Part shown: positions 18,562 through 26,797 of the stretch, in pieces
Layout of the letters: each line of letters begins with the position of its first letter
Numbering within the stretch: the first letter of the stretch is position 1
DNA from: Azophilus sp965221465
GTDB lineage: Bacteria > Pseudomonadota > Gammaproteobacteria > Pseudomonadales > Azotimanducaceae
DNA: 64,000 bases
Assembly (NCBI GenBank): GCA_965221465.1
Contig: OZ244892.1
Span: forward strand, 744,001 to 808,000
Direction: 5' to 3'
The notes under the pieces: generated by a model
The model's input: only the letters and a program-made list of their open reading frames with translations
Databases searched by the model: none
Told to the model about the DNA's origin: nothing
Position numbers and translations under genes: made by a program

Positions 18562-18589
18562 CTTGTTTCATTTGGCTTGTTTCATTTGG
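18562..18589 (+). repeat. Perfect 14-base tandem repeat upstream of an S9 peptidase gene
   Basis: CTTGTTTCATTTGG occurs twice head to tail (18562-18575 and 18576-18589) and is followed directly by the ribosome site AAGGAAGGAG and the ATG at 18606. It could be a leader-mRNA or protein-binding element, or a simple slippage duplication. Confidence 0.6.
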
Positions 18590-18605
18590 AAGGAAGGAGC
18601 GCAGG

Positions 18606-21125
18606 ATGGCAAAACTCGCAGCCGGGCTCGGTGCCGGAATCGCGGCACTCGGCATGGCGTCGGGCGCCCTGGCCGAGATTACCGCCGACGACTATGCACG
18701 GGCGGAACAATGGGTTCTGCCCTACAACGCCACCTCGAATCCACGCGTCCGCAACCTGCTTCCCGAGATTCGGTGGATCGGCGACGAAGACCGGTTCTGG
18801 TACCTGCGGGAGACGGAGCACGGGCACGCGTTCACCGAAGTGGATGCGGCCACGGGGGCGAAACGCCCGGCTTTCGATCACGCCGCCGTCGCCGGGGCGC
18901 TAATGGCCTCGGGCCTGGCCGCCGGCGCAATAGCTGAAAACGCCGAAGATGATACCGAAGCCGGCCCCGGCAAATCCGGCATCGCAACCGAATCGGGCGC
19001 CGAGGTCGATGCGGACAAGCTGCCATTCACCGATTTCAGCTTCGAGGACGGGCGCCGGGCCATCGAGTTCACCGTCGACAAACGCCCGGTGCGCTGCACG
19101 CTCACCCAACCCGTCAGTTGCGCGCCCGGGAAGGAGCGGGTGCTGGAAGCCGGCCTGCTGGTCTCCCCCGACGAGCGACTGGCCGTGTACACGGAAGGCG
19201 CGAACCTGCACGTGCTCGACCTGGAAACTGGCGAACGGGAACCGCTCACGAACGACGGCGAACCGAACAACGGTTACGGGCTCTACTACGGCAACTGGAA
19301 GGCTTCCCACATCCCGCGCATCCGTTTGGGAGAAAGGCAGCCGCCAATGGAGACGAAATGGTCGCCCGACTCGACCAGGGTGCTCGCCACGCGCCTCGAT
19401 GACCGCCACGTCGCCGTCTATCCCTTCGTCGAGACGGCCCCCGACGACGGCACGCACCGCCCGAAATACTACCTGCCGCGCATTCCCCTGGTGGGCGAGC
19501 GACCGGCGCTTCTCACCTGGTCGGTCATCGATGTTGCATCGCGCAAACAGGTGTTCCTCGACCTGCCCTACGACAAGCTGTTTCATCTGCACCAGGACAT
19601 GACAGCGCTGCGCAAGGTCTGGTGGAGCGACGACGGCACCCTGCTGCGGGCACTGGCCTGGGCGGACAACCTGAGCGGTGCCTGGCTCTACGAGATCGAC
19701 CTGGCCACCGGCAAGCCCCGGGTTGTGATCGAGGAACGGGCGACGCCTCGCTTCGACACCAATTCCACCTCCTACAATCCGCCCAACGTCGAAGTGGTGG
19801 GCGACGGAGCCGAGGTCATCTGGTTCTCCATGCGCGACGGCTGGGGGCACCTCTACCTCTACGACGGCGCCACGGGCGCACTGAAAAACCGGATCACCGG
19901 CGGCGACTGGCTGGTCAGGGACGTCGTCGAGGTGGACGAGGAACGTCGCCTGATCTACTTCACCGCCAGTGGCCGGGAGCCCGGCAATCCCTATTACCGT
20001 TACCTCTACCGGGTCGGTTTCGACGGCAAGGGATTGCTGCTGCTCACCCCGGAGCACGGCGATCACCTGATTGCCTCCCCGTACAACGACATCCTTGCCT
20101 TCGACGGCGCCTCCGCGCGGCCGCCAGTCTCGCCGAGCGGCGCCTATGTGGCGTACAGCCATTCCCGACCCACGGTTCCGACCCGCAGCGTCATTCGCAG
20201 AACCGCCGATGCGGGCCTGGTGGCAGAATTCGAGGCCGCCGACGCTACCGCACTCTACGAGGCCGGCTGGCGCGACCTGGAAGAGGTGGTGGTCAAGGCC
20301 GCCGACGGCAGCACCGACCTTTACGGGGTGCTCTACAAGCCGGCGGACTTCGACCCGGAATCCAGCTACCCCGTCATCGACTCCCAGTACGCGAGCCCGC
20401 TCACCGCGGTAGTGCCGCGCAATTTCAGCCAGGCATTGAAACCCGTGCCCGGCAAGACGCCGCAGATGTCGCTCACCGAACTGGGTTTCGTGGTGGTGTC
20501 GGTGGATGCCCGAGGTACGGCCTACCGCTCCCGCGAGTTCTCGCACCATTCCTGGAAAAACCTGAATCTCATCGGCCTGGACGACCACGTCGCCGCGATC
20601 CGCCAGCTTGCCCGCGAACGCCCGTGGATGGACATCGACCGGGTCGGCATCCACGGCGCCTCCTACGGCGGTTTCACGGTCTTTCGCGCGATGTGGGAGT
20701 TTCCGGAATTCTTCAAGGTCGGCATTTCCAATGTCGGCGTGGGCTCGCTGCACAACATGTACCCGGACTACCACTGGGAGGCGTTCCACGGCCGCGTGTT
20801 GTACGCAAACGAAACCCGCTACTATGACGACCCGGCGGAAACGCCGTTGAATTACCGCAACAACGACAGCCTGATCCAGGCTGAGAACCTGAAGGGCAAG
20901 TTGCTGATCATGATGGGCGAACTCGACGAGAACGTGCTGCCGGCCACGACATTGCAACTGGTGCACCGGCTCATCGAACTCGACAAGGATTTCGACATGG
21001 TTTACGCACCGAACCGTGCCCACGGCCTCGAGGGTCGGCATTTCCTGCGGCGCATGTGGAACTATTTCGTCGAACACCTGCACGGACAGAAACCGCCAGC
21101 CTATCGGATGAAAAATGAAAACTAG
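18606..21125 (+). CDS. S9 family prolyl peptidase (DPP-IV-like), exported
   Basis: An 839-residue serine peptidase with an N-terminal signal (IAALGMASGALAE), a beta-propeller region to about residue 560 and a C-terminal alpha/beta hydrolase domain. The triad is clear: Ser686 in GASYGG, Asp774 in GELDEN and His806 in RAHGLEG. Such enzymes remove dipeptides, often Xaa-Pro, from peptide N-termini. A low-complexity acidic insert (about residues 108-140) interrupts the early propeller. Its end overlaps the next gene by 11 bases, so the peptidase and amidohydrolase are translated together. Confidence 0.92.
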   Translation: MAKLAAGLGAGIAALGMASGALAEITADDYARAEQWVLPYNATSNPRVRNLLPEIRWIGDEDRFWYLRETEHGHAFTEVDAATGAKRPAFDHAAVAGALMASGLAAGAIAENAEDDTEAGPGKSGIATESGAEVDADKLPFTDFSFEDGRRAIEFTVDKRPVRCTLTQPVSCAPGKERVLEAGLLVSPDERLAVYTEGANLHVLDLETGEREPLTNDGEPNNGYGLYYGNWKASHIPRIRLGERQPPMETKWSPDSTRVLATRLDDRHVAVYPFVETAPDDGTHRPKYYLPRIPLVGERPALLTWSVIDVASRKQVFLDLPYDKLFHLHQDMTALRKVWWSDDGTLLRALAWADNLSGAWLYEIDLATGKPRVVIEERATPRFDTNSTSYNPPNVEVVGDGAEVIWFSMRDGWGHLYLYDGATGALKNRITGGDWLVRDVVEVDEERRLIYFTASGREPGNPYYRYLYRVGFDGKGLLLLTPEHGDHLIASPYNDILAFDGASARPPVSPSGAYVAYSHSRPTVPTRSVIRRTADAGLVAEFEAADATALYEAGWRDLEEVVVKAADGSTDLYGVLYKPADFDPESSYPVIDSQYASPLTAVVPRNFSQALKPVPGKTPQMSLTELGFVVVSVDARGTAYRSREFSHHSWKNLNLIGLDDHVAAIRQLARERPWMDIDRVGIHGASYGGFTVFRAMWEFPEFFKVGISNVGVGSLHNMYPDYHWEAFHGRVLYANETRYYDDPAETPLNYRNNDSLIQAENLKGKLLIMMGELDENVLPATTLQLVHRLIELDKDFDMVYAPNRAHGLEGRHFLRRMWNYFVEHLHGQKPPAYRMKNEN

Positions 21126-22458
21126 CCTGAAGGCACTGCTGCTGGGAACGACGCTCGCCATGCCCGGGTTTGCGGCCGCGGCCGAGGCGGTTCATCTGCT
21201 CCAGTGCGCCCGCGTGATCGATGTCGAAAACCGCGTGGTGCTGGAAAACGCGGGCATACTCGTGCGCGGCAACCGCATCGATGCCGTGGGCGAGGGCCTT
21301 GCCGCTCCGGAAGGCGCCACAACGGTGAGCCTGAGCGATCGCAGTTGCGCCCCCGGCTTCATGGACACCCACGTGCACCTGGCCCACGACGGCGGCGTGA
21401 CTGCCAACGCCAACACCTACCGACGTTCCGCATCCTGGCGCGCGCTACGTTCACTGGCGGGCGCCCAGGCGATGTTGCACCGCGGCTTCACCACCCTTCG
21501 CACCCTCGGCTTCGACCGCTATTTCGAAACGGTGGACCTGCGCGACGCCATCGACCGGGGCGAACACGAGGGGCCAAGAATCTTCGTCGCACCCCACGGT
21601 GTGCAAGGCGAAGGCTCGGCGACCTTCCTCGGCAGGCGCGCGATCCATCCTGAGGGCCCGGTGGACGATCCCAGCTTCGTGCGCATGGGAACCGGTCCGG
21701 TGGAGATGCGCCGCATCGTCGCTCAGGAAATCACCTATGGCGCCGACTGGATCAAGCTGATCGATGCTTACGGCACGAGCATGACCGACGAAGACATGCG
21801 CGCGGTGGTCGAGGAAGCCCGCCGGCACGGGAAGAAGGTGAGCCAGCACGTGACCATGGACCCGGAGCACAAGGCCGCAAAGCTCGCCATTGCCGCCGGT
21901 GTGGATTCCATCGAGCACGCCTTCATCACGGATGAAGAAGTCCTCGCGCAAATGGCACAGCAGGGCATCCACTATGTGCCGACGCTCTGGATCATCGATT
22001 TCATCGCCCGGCAGCCGCCCGGGTTTGCACTGAGCGACGGTTTCCTGCTGGACGAGGCGATGCGTGCGTCCATGGCGCCGATGCTGTCGCTGATGCAGGC
22101 GAATACCCGGCTCGCCCATGACCTTGGCGTGAAAATCGTACTGGGCAGCGATACCGTCTTCGGCCCGGACCTGATCGACGGTGCCGTGGAGGAGTTTCGC
22201 CTGCTTGCCGAAGCCATCGGCGACCCCTGGGCGGCGTTGCGCGCCGGCACCATCGTCGCCGCGGAAATGCTGGGCCAGGAGCGGCACATCGGCAGCATTG
22301 CCCCGGGCAAGCTCGCCGACATCGTCGCCATGCCCGGCAATCCCCTCGAAGATATCGCCGCCACGGAACGGGTGGACTTCGTCATGAAGGACGGCAGGAT
22401 CATACGCCGACCAGCCATGAGCCCGGTGGGTCTCGTCGCAAAGGAGCAGAACCCGTAA
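21115..22458 (+). CDS. Exported amidohydrolase of the imidazolonepropionase/prolidase-like type
   Basis: A 447-residue metal-dependent hydrolase with a signal peptide (ALLLGTTLAMPGFAAAAEA). Metal-binding residues appear in order: DTHVH (His86, His88), WIKLIDAYG with a likely bridging lysine, SQHVTMDPEHK, SIEHAF and LGSDTVFGPD. This set is typical of the subfamily that includes imidazolonepropionase and Xaa-Arg or Xaa-Pro dipeptidases. The start overlaps the S9 peptidase gene, so it may cleave the dipeptides which that enzyme releases (inference). Confidence 0.88.
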   Translation: MKTSLKALLLGTTLAMPGFAAAAEAVHLLQCARVIDVENRVVLENAGILVRGNRIDAVGEGLAAPEGATTVSLSDRSCAPGFMDTHVHLAHDGGVTANANTYRRSASWRALRSLAGAQAMLHRGFTTLRTLGFDRYFETVDLRDAIDRGEHEGPRIFVAPHGVQGEGSATFLGRRAIHPEGPVDDPSFVRMGTGPVEMRRIVAQEITYGADWIKLIDAYGTSMTDEDMRAVVEEARRHGKKVSQHVTMDPEHKAAKLAIAAGVDSIEHAFITDEEVLAQMAQQGIHYVPTLWIIDFIARQPPGFALSDGFLLDEAMRASMAPMLSLMQANTRLAHDLGVKIVLGSDTVFGPDLIDGAVEEFRLLAEAIGDPWAALRAGTIVAAEMLGQERHIGSIAPGKLADIVAMPGNPLEDIAATERVDFVMKDGRIIRRPAMSPVGLVAKEQNP

Positions 22459-22569
22459 ACGCGTCGAGGAGGCGACCCTCGGCTCCGACGTATCCCATCG
22501 ACGATGCGGGCGTCGCCCCGATAGCGGGCATGCTAGAATCGCTCGCTCCCGGTTGGTTGAAATCCCATC

Positions 22570-23313
22570 ATGATTTCGTCGGCGGAGTCGTCCCTGGGGT
22601 TTGCCTACAGCCCTTGCCACTTCACCACTTCGACAGTGCCGGACGTGCGGCGCGCCTGTTTCCGGGTGCGCAAGATTCTCGAGGAAGTCGTCTACGACAC
22701 GGTCTACCTGGAGAACAACCCATTCACCTTTGCGGAGGTGAAAACGCTGATGGAGGGGGTCACGGTCGGGGGGCACCGGCTGAGCGATGCCAACCAGGTG
22801 CTGAACCAGGCCGCCAGTTGGCGAGAACTGCTGCGTCAGGTGGAGGCGGGTGAATTTACCCTCGATGCGGCCAATTTCATGCGTCTGCACGCCCTCGTTG
22901 CGCGGGAAGAGGCGCTGCGTTGGGGCGTATTCCGCGACGACCGCGTCAGCGTTGCCGGGACGGATTATCAGCCACCCGACCACGCCGGGCTGGACGCGGT
23001 TTTTCGCCGCGGGTTGCGCGCCCTGTGCTCGATTGCCGACGTGCACGAGCGCAGTATTGCCACCTTCCTGTTCGGCGCACTGAACCAGTTTTTCTTCGAC
23101 GGCAACAAACGCACTGCCCGGCTCATGATGAACGGGCAACTCCTGCAGGCGGGCTACGATGCCATCACCATTCCCGCGCGCCGCAAGGAAGCGTTCAACC
23201 GCACCATGATCGGTTTCTACGACAGCCGCGATGGAACGGCGATGTTCCAGTTCCTCGCGGATTGTTCGATGGACTCGAATCTGCGCTACAGGAGCGGTCG
23301 TCAGGTCGTTTGA
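22570..23313 (+). CDS. Fic-domain protein with Gln in place of the catalytic His
   Basis: A 247-residue Fic protein without other domains. The inhibitory motif TVYLEN (Thr44, Glu48, Asn49) lies at the N-terminus, as in class II Fic proteins. The active-site loop is NQFFFDGNKRTAR. Aligned on DGN-R, residue Gln173 takes the place of the His that activates the target hydroxyl, while the nucleotide-binding DGN-R-R residues are kept. A possible -10 (TAGAAT) sits at 22534-22539. Its target is unknown. It shares the His-to-Gln change with the Fic/HTH protein at 11825. Confidence 0.85.
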   Translation: MISSAESSLGFAYSPCHFTTSTVPDVRRACFRVRKILEEVVYDTVYLENNPFTFAEVKTLMEGVTVGGHRLSDANQVLNQAASWRELLRQVEAGEFTLDAANFMRLHALVAREEALRWGVFRDDRVSVAGTDYQPPDHAGLDAVFRRGLRALCSIADVHERSIATFLFGALNQFFFDGNKRTARLMMNGQLLQAGYDAITIPARRKEAFNRTMIGFYDSRDGTAMFQFLADCSMDSNLRYRSGRQVV

Positions 23314-23346
23314 GCCCGTCGGGTCGGCGGCGGACGGATGCCGGCA

Positions 23347-24285
23347 TCACCGGTCCCAGAGAACGCGAATGCCCCGGGTGTAGGCGATCGGCATGACGGT
23401 CAGGTGGTCCTCCCCGGGGAAGATCCTGACCGTCAATTCCAGCGAGGGATAGCCGCGAACGGTGAGCCGTTCGGCCATGGTCGCCACGGTAGAAACGATT
23501 TGCGAGCCCGACCAGAGGGGATGTGCCGCCTCACCTTCGCCGGCACTGAGAAACACCTTGGCTTTCAGGTCGTTGTTGTTCTCGTGCCAGCGTTCTTCCA
23601 TGTCGAGCCAGGTCTGGTAGGCGGCAGGGCTGCTGATGATGTACTTGTCGAAGCTCTCGGGCTTGTTCAGCAGCACGTACAAGCCGAACTGGCCGCCGCC
23701 CGAGTGGCCCGCGTAGCCCTGGTCGTCGAGGTCCATGCGGTATTCCTCGGCGAGCATCGGGCGCAGTTGGTCGACCAGAAAATCGAGGAACCCGGGTGCG
23801 CCACCGATCAATTCTGCCGGCATCGCTGCAAACAACGGCCCCATCAGCGATTTCTCCGGGATGAAGTCGTAACTGCGGCGGCGCTGAAACTCGGCGGGAT
23901 TGGTGTCGGCCGGCGCGCCCACCGCCACCACGATCAGTTCAGGGGTAAAGCCGAGCGCATCGCCGACCAATGCCCCCTGAATCGACTCGAGGTTGTTGTC
24001 GGTAATCCAGAGCGCCGGATACTGCCTGTCGGTCAGGTGATAGCTCGGTGGCAGGTAGACCCGCACCTCGTGGTCCCACGCCCACCCGTCGGCACGCACC
24101 AGGCGCACGGAATCCACCGTGCCCCGGCTCGGCATCCTGCTGTCCGGGCTGAACACGGCCGCCAACTCATCGGGAAGTTCCATGGGTGCGGTGGTCTCCT
24201 CCTGCTCTTCGGCAAACGCAGACAGGCTGCAGAGGGCCAGGGTCAGGGCGATGCTTCGTCGCAAATGACAAATGAGTGCGGTCAT
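23347..24285 (-). CDS. Exported esterase of the enterochelin-esterase-like (Fes/D) type
   Basis: A 312-residue alpha/beta hydrolase with a signal peptide ending SAFAEE. The nucleophile elbow is GHSGGG (Ser195); VRVYLPPSY early and FPGEDHLTV late (likely catalytic His) fit the esterase D / enterochelin esterase group. This group hydrolyses siderophore esters, formylglutathione or acyl esters. It is divergent from the receptor at 24538, so a role in processing the imported ligand is plausible but unproven. Confidence 0.85.
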   Translation of the reverse strand: MTALICHLRRSIALTLALCSLSAFAEEQEETTAPMELPDELAAVFSPDSRMPSRGTVDSVRLVRADGWAWDHEVRVYLPPSYHLTDRQYPALWITDNNLESIQGALVGDALGFTPELIVVAVGAPADTNPAEFQRRRSYDFIPEKSLMGPLFAAMPAELIGGAPGFLDFLVDQLRPMLAEEYRMDLDDQGYAGHSGGGQFGLYVLLNKPESFDKYIISSPAAYQTWLDMEERWHENNNDLKAKVFLSAGEGEAAHPLWSGSQIVSTVATMAERLTVRGYPSLELTVRIFPGEDHLTVMPIAYTRGIRVLWDR

Positions 24286-24537
24286 GTGTTTCTCCTCGAA
24301 GGCGATTGGTAGCGGGCAGTGCCGGCCTGCACCATACAGGTTGCGCGTACCACGGCGGTGCTTGCTATGGGCGCAATTGCTCGCATCGAATCGAGGCTCC
24401 CGGACAGGTCGGCACTCTCAAGGGACGCGTAACCGGCGCCCGGACCGCAACGGTGGGCATTGAGGGTCTTCCGCAGTGTGCTCGTCTATGGTTGCATGTG
24501 TATTCGCGTAGCCGATCCGGGTCAAGAGGGAATTCAT

Positions 24538-26649
24538 ATGTGCTTACGAAAGATCGTTGTGGTGTCGACTATTGCGGCATTGCCGCTCACTGCGTACATG
24601 GGTGCCGCTCTCGCGGAGGAGAGCGCTGCCACCGCCGAAAGCCAACCCGTCACCAGCCTCGAGGAAGTCATCGTCACGGCGCTGCGGCGCGAACAGTCGC
24701 TGTTGCAGGCGCCGATCGCGGTGAGCGCCTTCGATGGAGAGTTTCTCGAGGACATCGGCGCGAACCAGCTTGCCGACTTCCTGCTTGGCGCCCCGGGCAC
24801 GACCATCGTCGACACCGGCACCGGCGACACCCAGATCTATATTCGCGGCATGTCGTCCTTCTATGGCGACGGAGCGGTGGGCTACTACCTCGACGAGGTG
24901 CCGTTCGGCTTTCTCGGCCTCTCCCAGGTGCCCGACGTGCGCACCTTCGACCTCGACCGCATCGAGGTGCTGCGCGGCCCCCAGGGCACGCTGTACGGCG
25001 CCAGTTCGCTGGGCGGCACGGTTCGCATCATCACCAACGACCCGGTCTTCAACGAGTTTCAGGGCAAGGTGGACCTGTTCGGCTCCGCCAGCCGGGGTGG
25101 TGGGGACAACACCGGGGTCAAGGCGGCCGTGAACGTGCCGCTGCTCGACGACCGTCTGGCCATGCGCTTCGTGGCCACCACGGAAGACTACGACGGCTGG
25201 CTCGGCGAGCCGATTTCCGGTCAGGAGAAAGTCAACGATCGGGAGGTCGACACGCTGCGCGCCAAGCTCCGTTTCGCGCCGGCCGAGAATGTCGACCTCG
25301 TTCTGGGGGTCGCCAGCTACGACAACGCCATCGGCGCCTCGAACGATGGCGACGACGATGGCAACTACCGCAATGCCATTGCGCCGGGCGTACTGAACGT
25401 GAGCGACCAGGAATACGAACTGGCGAGCGCCATTCTCACCATCGGCACCCGATGGTTCGACATCGTCAGTTCGACATCGTGGTTCGATTTCGAACAGGTG
25501 GGGACAGGGGCGTTCGACGTCATCCGCACGGCCGACACCATCGCCCAGGAGTTGCGGGTCAGCACCAACGACCTGGGCCCCTGGCACGTCACCGCGGGCA
25601 TCTACTACCGGGATCTCAGCACGGCGTTCGCCTTCGAGGTGCCGCCGTTTCCGCCGTCCACCCAGGAAACGACCGGCGAATCCTGGGCGGTGTTCAGCGA
25701 AGTCACCTTGTCGATCACCGAAACCCTGGATGCGACGGTGGGGTTGCGTTATTTCGACGATACCCGCGACCGCAGCGACACGGTGCTGGCCGGCTTCGAC
25801 CCGGTGACGTTCACGCCAGTCATCGAGACTGTCGAGTTCAAGGAGACGTACTCCACCACCAACCCGAAATTCAACCTCGGCTGGCGCCCGAACGACGACT
25901 GGCTGATCTACGCCAACGTCGCCAAGGGATTTCGCAGCGGCTTCCTGCAGCCGGGCATTTCGCTCTTCATCGCCGAACAGGTGGGCCTCGACATCGGCAA
26001 CGGCGCCGAGCCCGAGAAGGCCTGGAGCTACGAGATCGGCGCCAAGGCCCGGCTGGCGGACGGGCGACTGGTCATCGAGACGGCCGGTTACCTCATCGAC
26101 TGGGACAACCTGCAAACGGTGATCAGCGTCATCCCTGCCGCGCTCGGCGCCATCACCAATGCCGGCAAGGTGAAGGCCAAGGGCATCGATTTCGGCATGA
26201 CCGCCGTGCCCGTCGAAGGACTGGAGTTGACGTTGAACGGCAGCTACAGCGACTCCAAGTACGGCGAAACGGTCACCGATGTCGGCGGCATCGTGGTTGC
26301 CGACGGGCAGCGGGTGCAGTTGTTTCCCGAACTGACGTTTTCCGCGTCGGCGTCTTATCGCAGCAACCTGGGAGCGAGCGGCTTGCAGGGTACCGTCTAC
26401 CTGCGAGTCGATCACACCACGGAACGCAGCCTGAACTTCGGCTCGGTCACCACCGAGGGCGACAAGATCACCCAGGGCTCCGCGCGGGTCGGCGTCGAGG
26501 AGGGCAACTGGGGCGCCTACCTGTTCGTCGACAACCTGTTCGACGAGGATGGCAAGGTCACCGGCGGCGGAATCCTGCCGGGGTTCGAAGATCTGGCCAC
26601 GCGTCTGCGTCCCCGAACGGTGGGGTTGAATCTGCGGCTGAACTTCTGA
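24538..26649 (+). CDS. TonB-dependent receptor
   Basis: A 703-residue receptor. The ATG at 24538 follows AGAGGG and starts a signal peptide ending AALAEE; a TTG 78 bases upstream is in frame but less likely. The TonB box reads EEVIVTALRREQ. The plug has IYIRGMSSFYGDGAVGYYLD and IEVLRGPQGTLYGASSLGGT, and the barrel ends LNLRLNF. It is paralogous to the receptor at 14959. A DUF885 protein and an S9 peptidase follow on the same strand, making a receptor plus peptidase set. Confidence 0.93.
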   Translation: MCLRKIVVVSTIAALPLTAYMGAALAEESAATAESQPVTSLEEVIVTALRREQSLLQAPIAVSAFDGEFLEDIGANQLADFLLGAPGTTIVDTGTGDTQIYIRGMSSFYGDGAVGYYLDEVPFGFLGLSQVPDVRTFDLDRIEVLRGPQGTLYGASSLGGTVRIITNDPVFNEFQGKVDLFGSASRGGGDNTGVKAAVNVPLLDDRLAMRFVATTEDYDGWLGEPISGQEKVNDREVDTLRAKLRFAPAENVDLVLGVASYDNAIGASNDGDDDGNYRNAIAPGVLNVSDQEYELASAILTIGTRWFDIVSSTSWFDFEQVGTGAFDVIRTADTIAQELRVSTNDLGPWHVTAGIYYRDLSTAFAFEVPPFPPSTQETTGESWAVFSEVTLSITETLDATVGLRYFDDTRDRSDTVLAGFDPVTFTPVIETVEFKETYSTTNPKFNLGWRPNDDWLIYANVAKGFRSGFLQPGISLFIAEQVGLDIGNGAEPEKAWSYEIGAKARLADGRLVIETAGYLIDWDNLQTVISVIPAALGAITNAGKVKAKGIDFGMTAVPVEGLELTLNGSYSDSKYGETVTDVGGIVVADGQRVQLFPELTFSASASYRSNLGASGLQGTVYLRVDHTTERSLNFGSVTTEGDKITQGSARVGVEEGNWGAYLFVDNLFDEDGKVTGGGILPGFEDLATRLRPRTVGLNLRLNF

Positions 26650-26797
26650 TCGCGGCCTTTCGATTGGGGTTCGGAACCGGACATTGCGTCCAGCCGTTCG
26701 GACGCTTGCAACCGGGTCGAAAGCGCCTGCGGGCGTCTCCGAATCCGGGCCGCGCGGTCTGACGAACGGAGCTCACCGATACCGACTGGAGATTACG

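Noticed and set aside
18900..21161. Open frame of 753 codons antisense to the S9 peptidase gene
   Set aside because: The sense strand encodes an intact peptidase with catalytic triad; the antisense product has no recognisable features.
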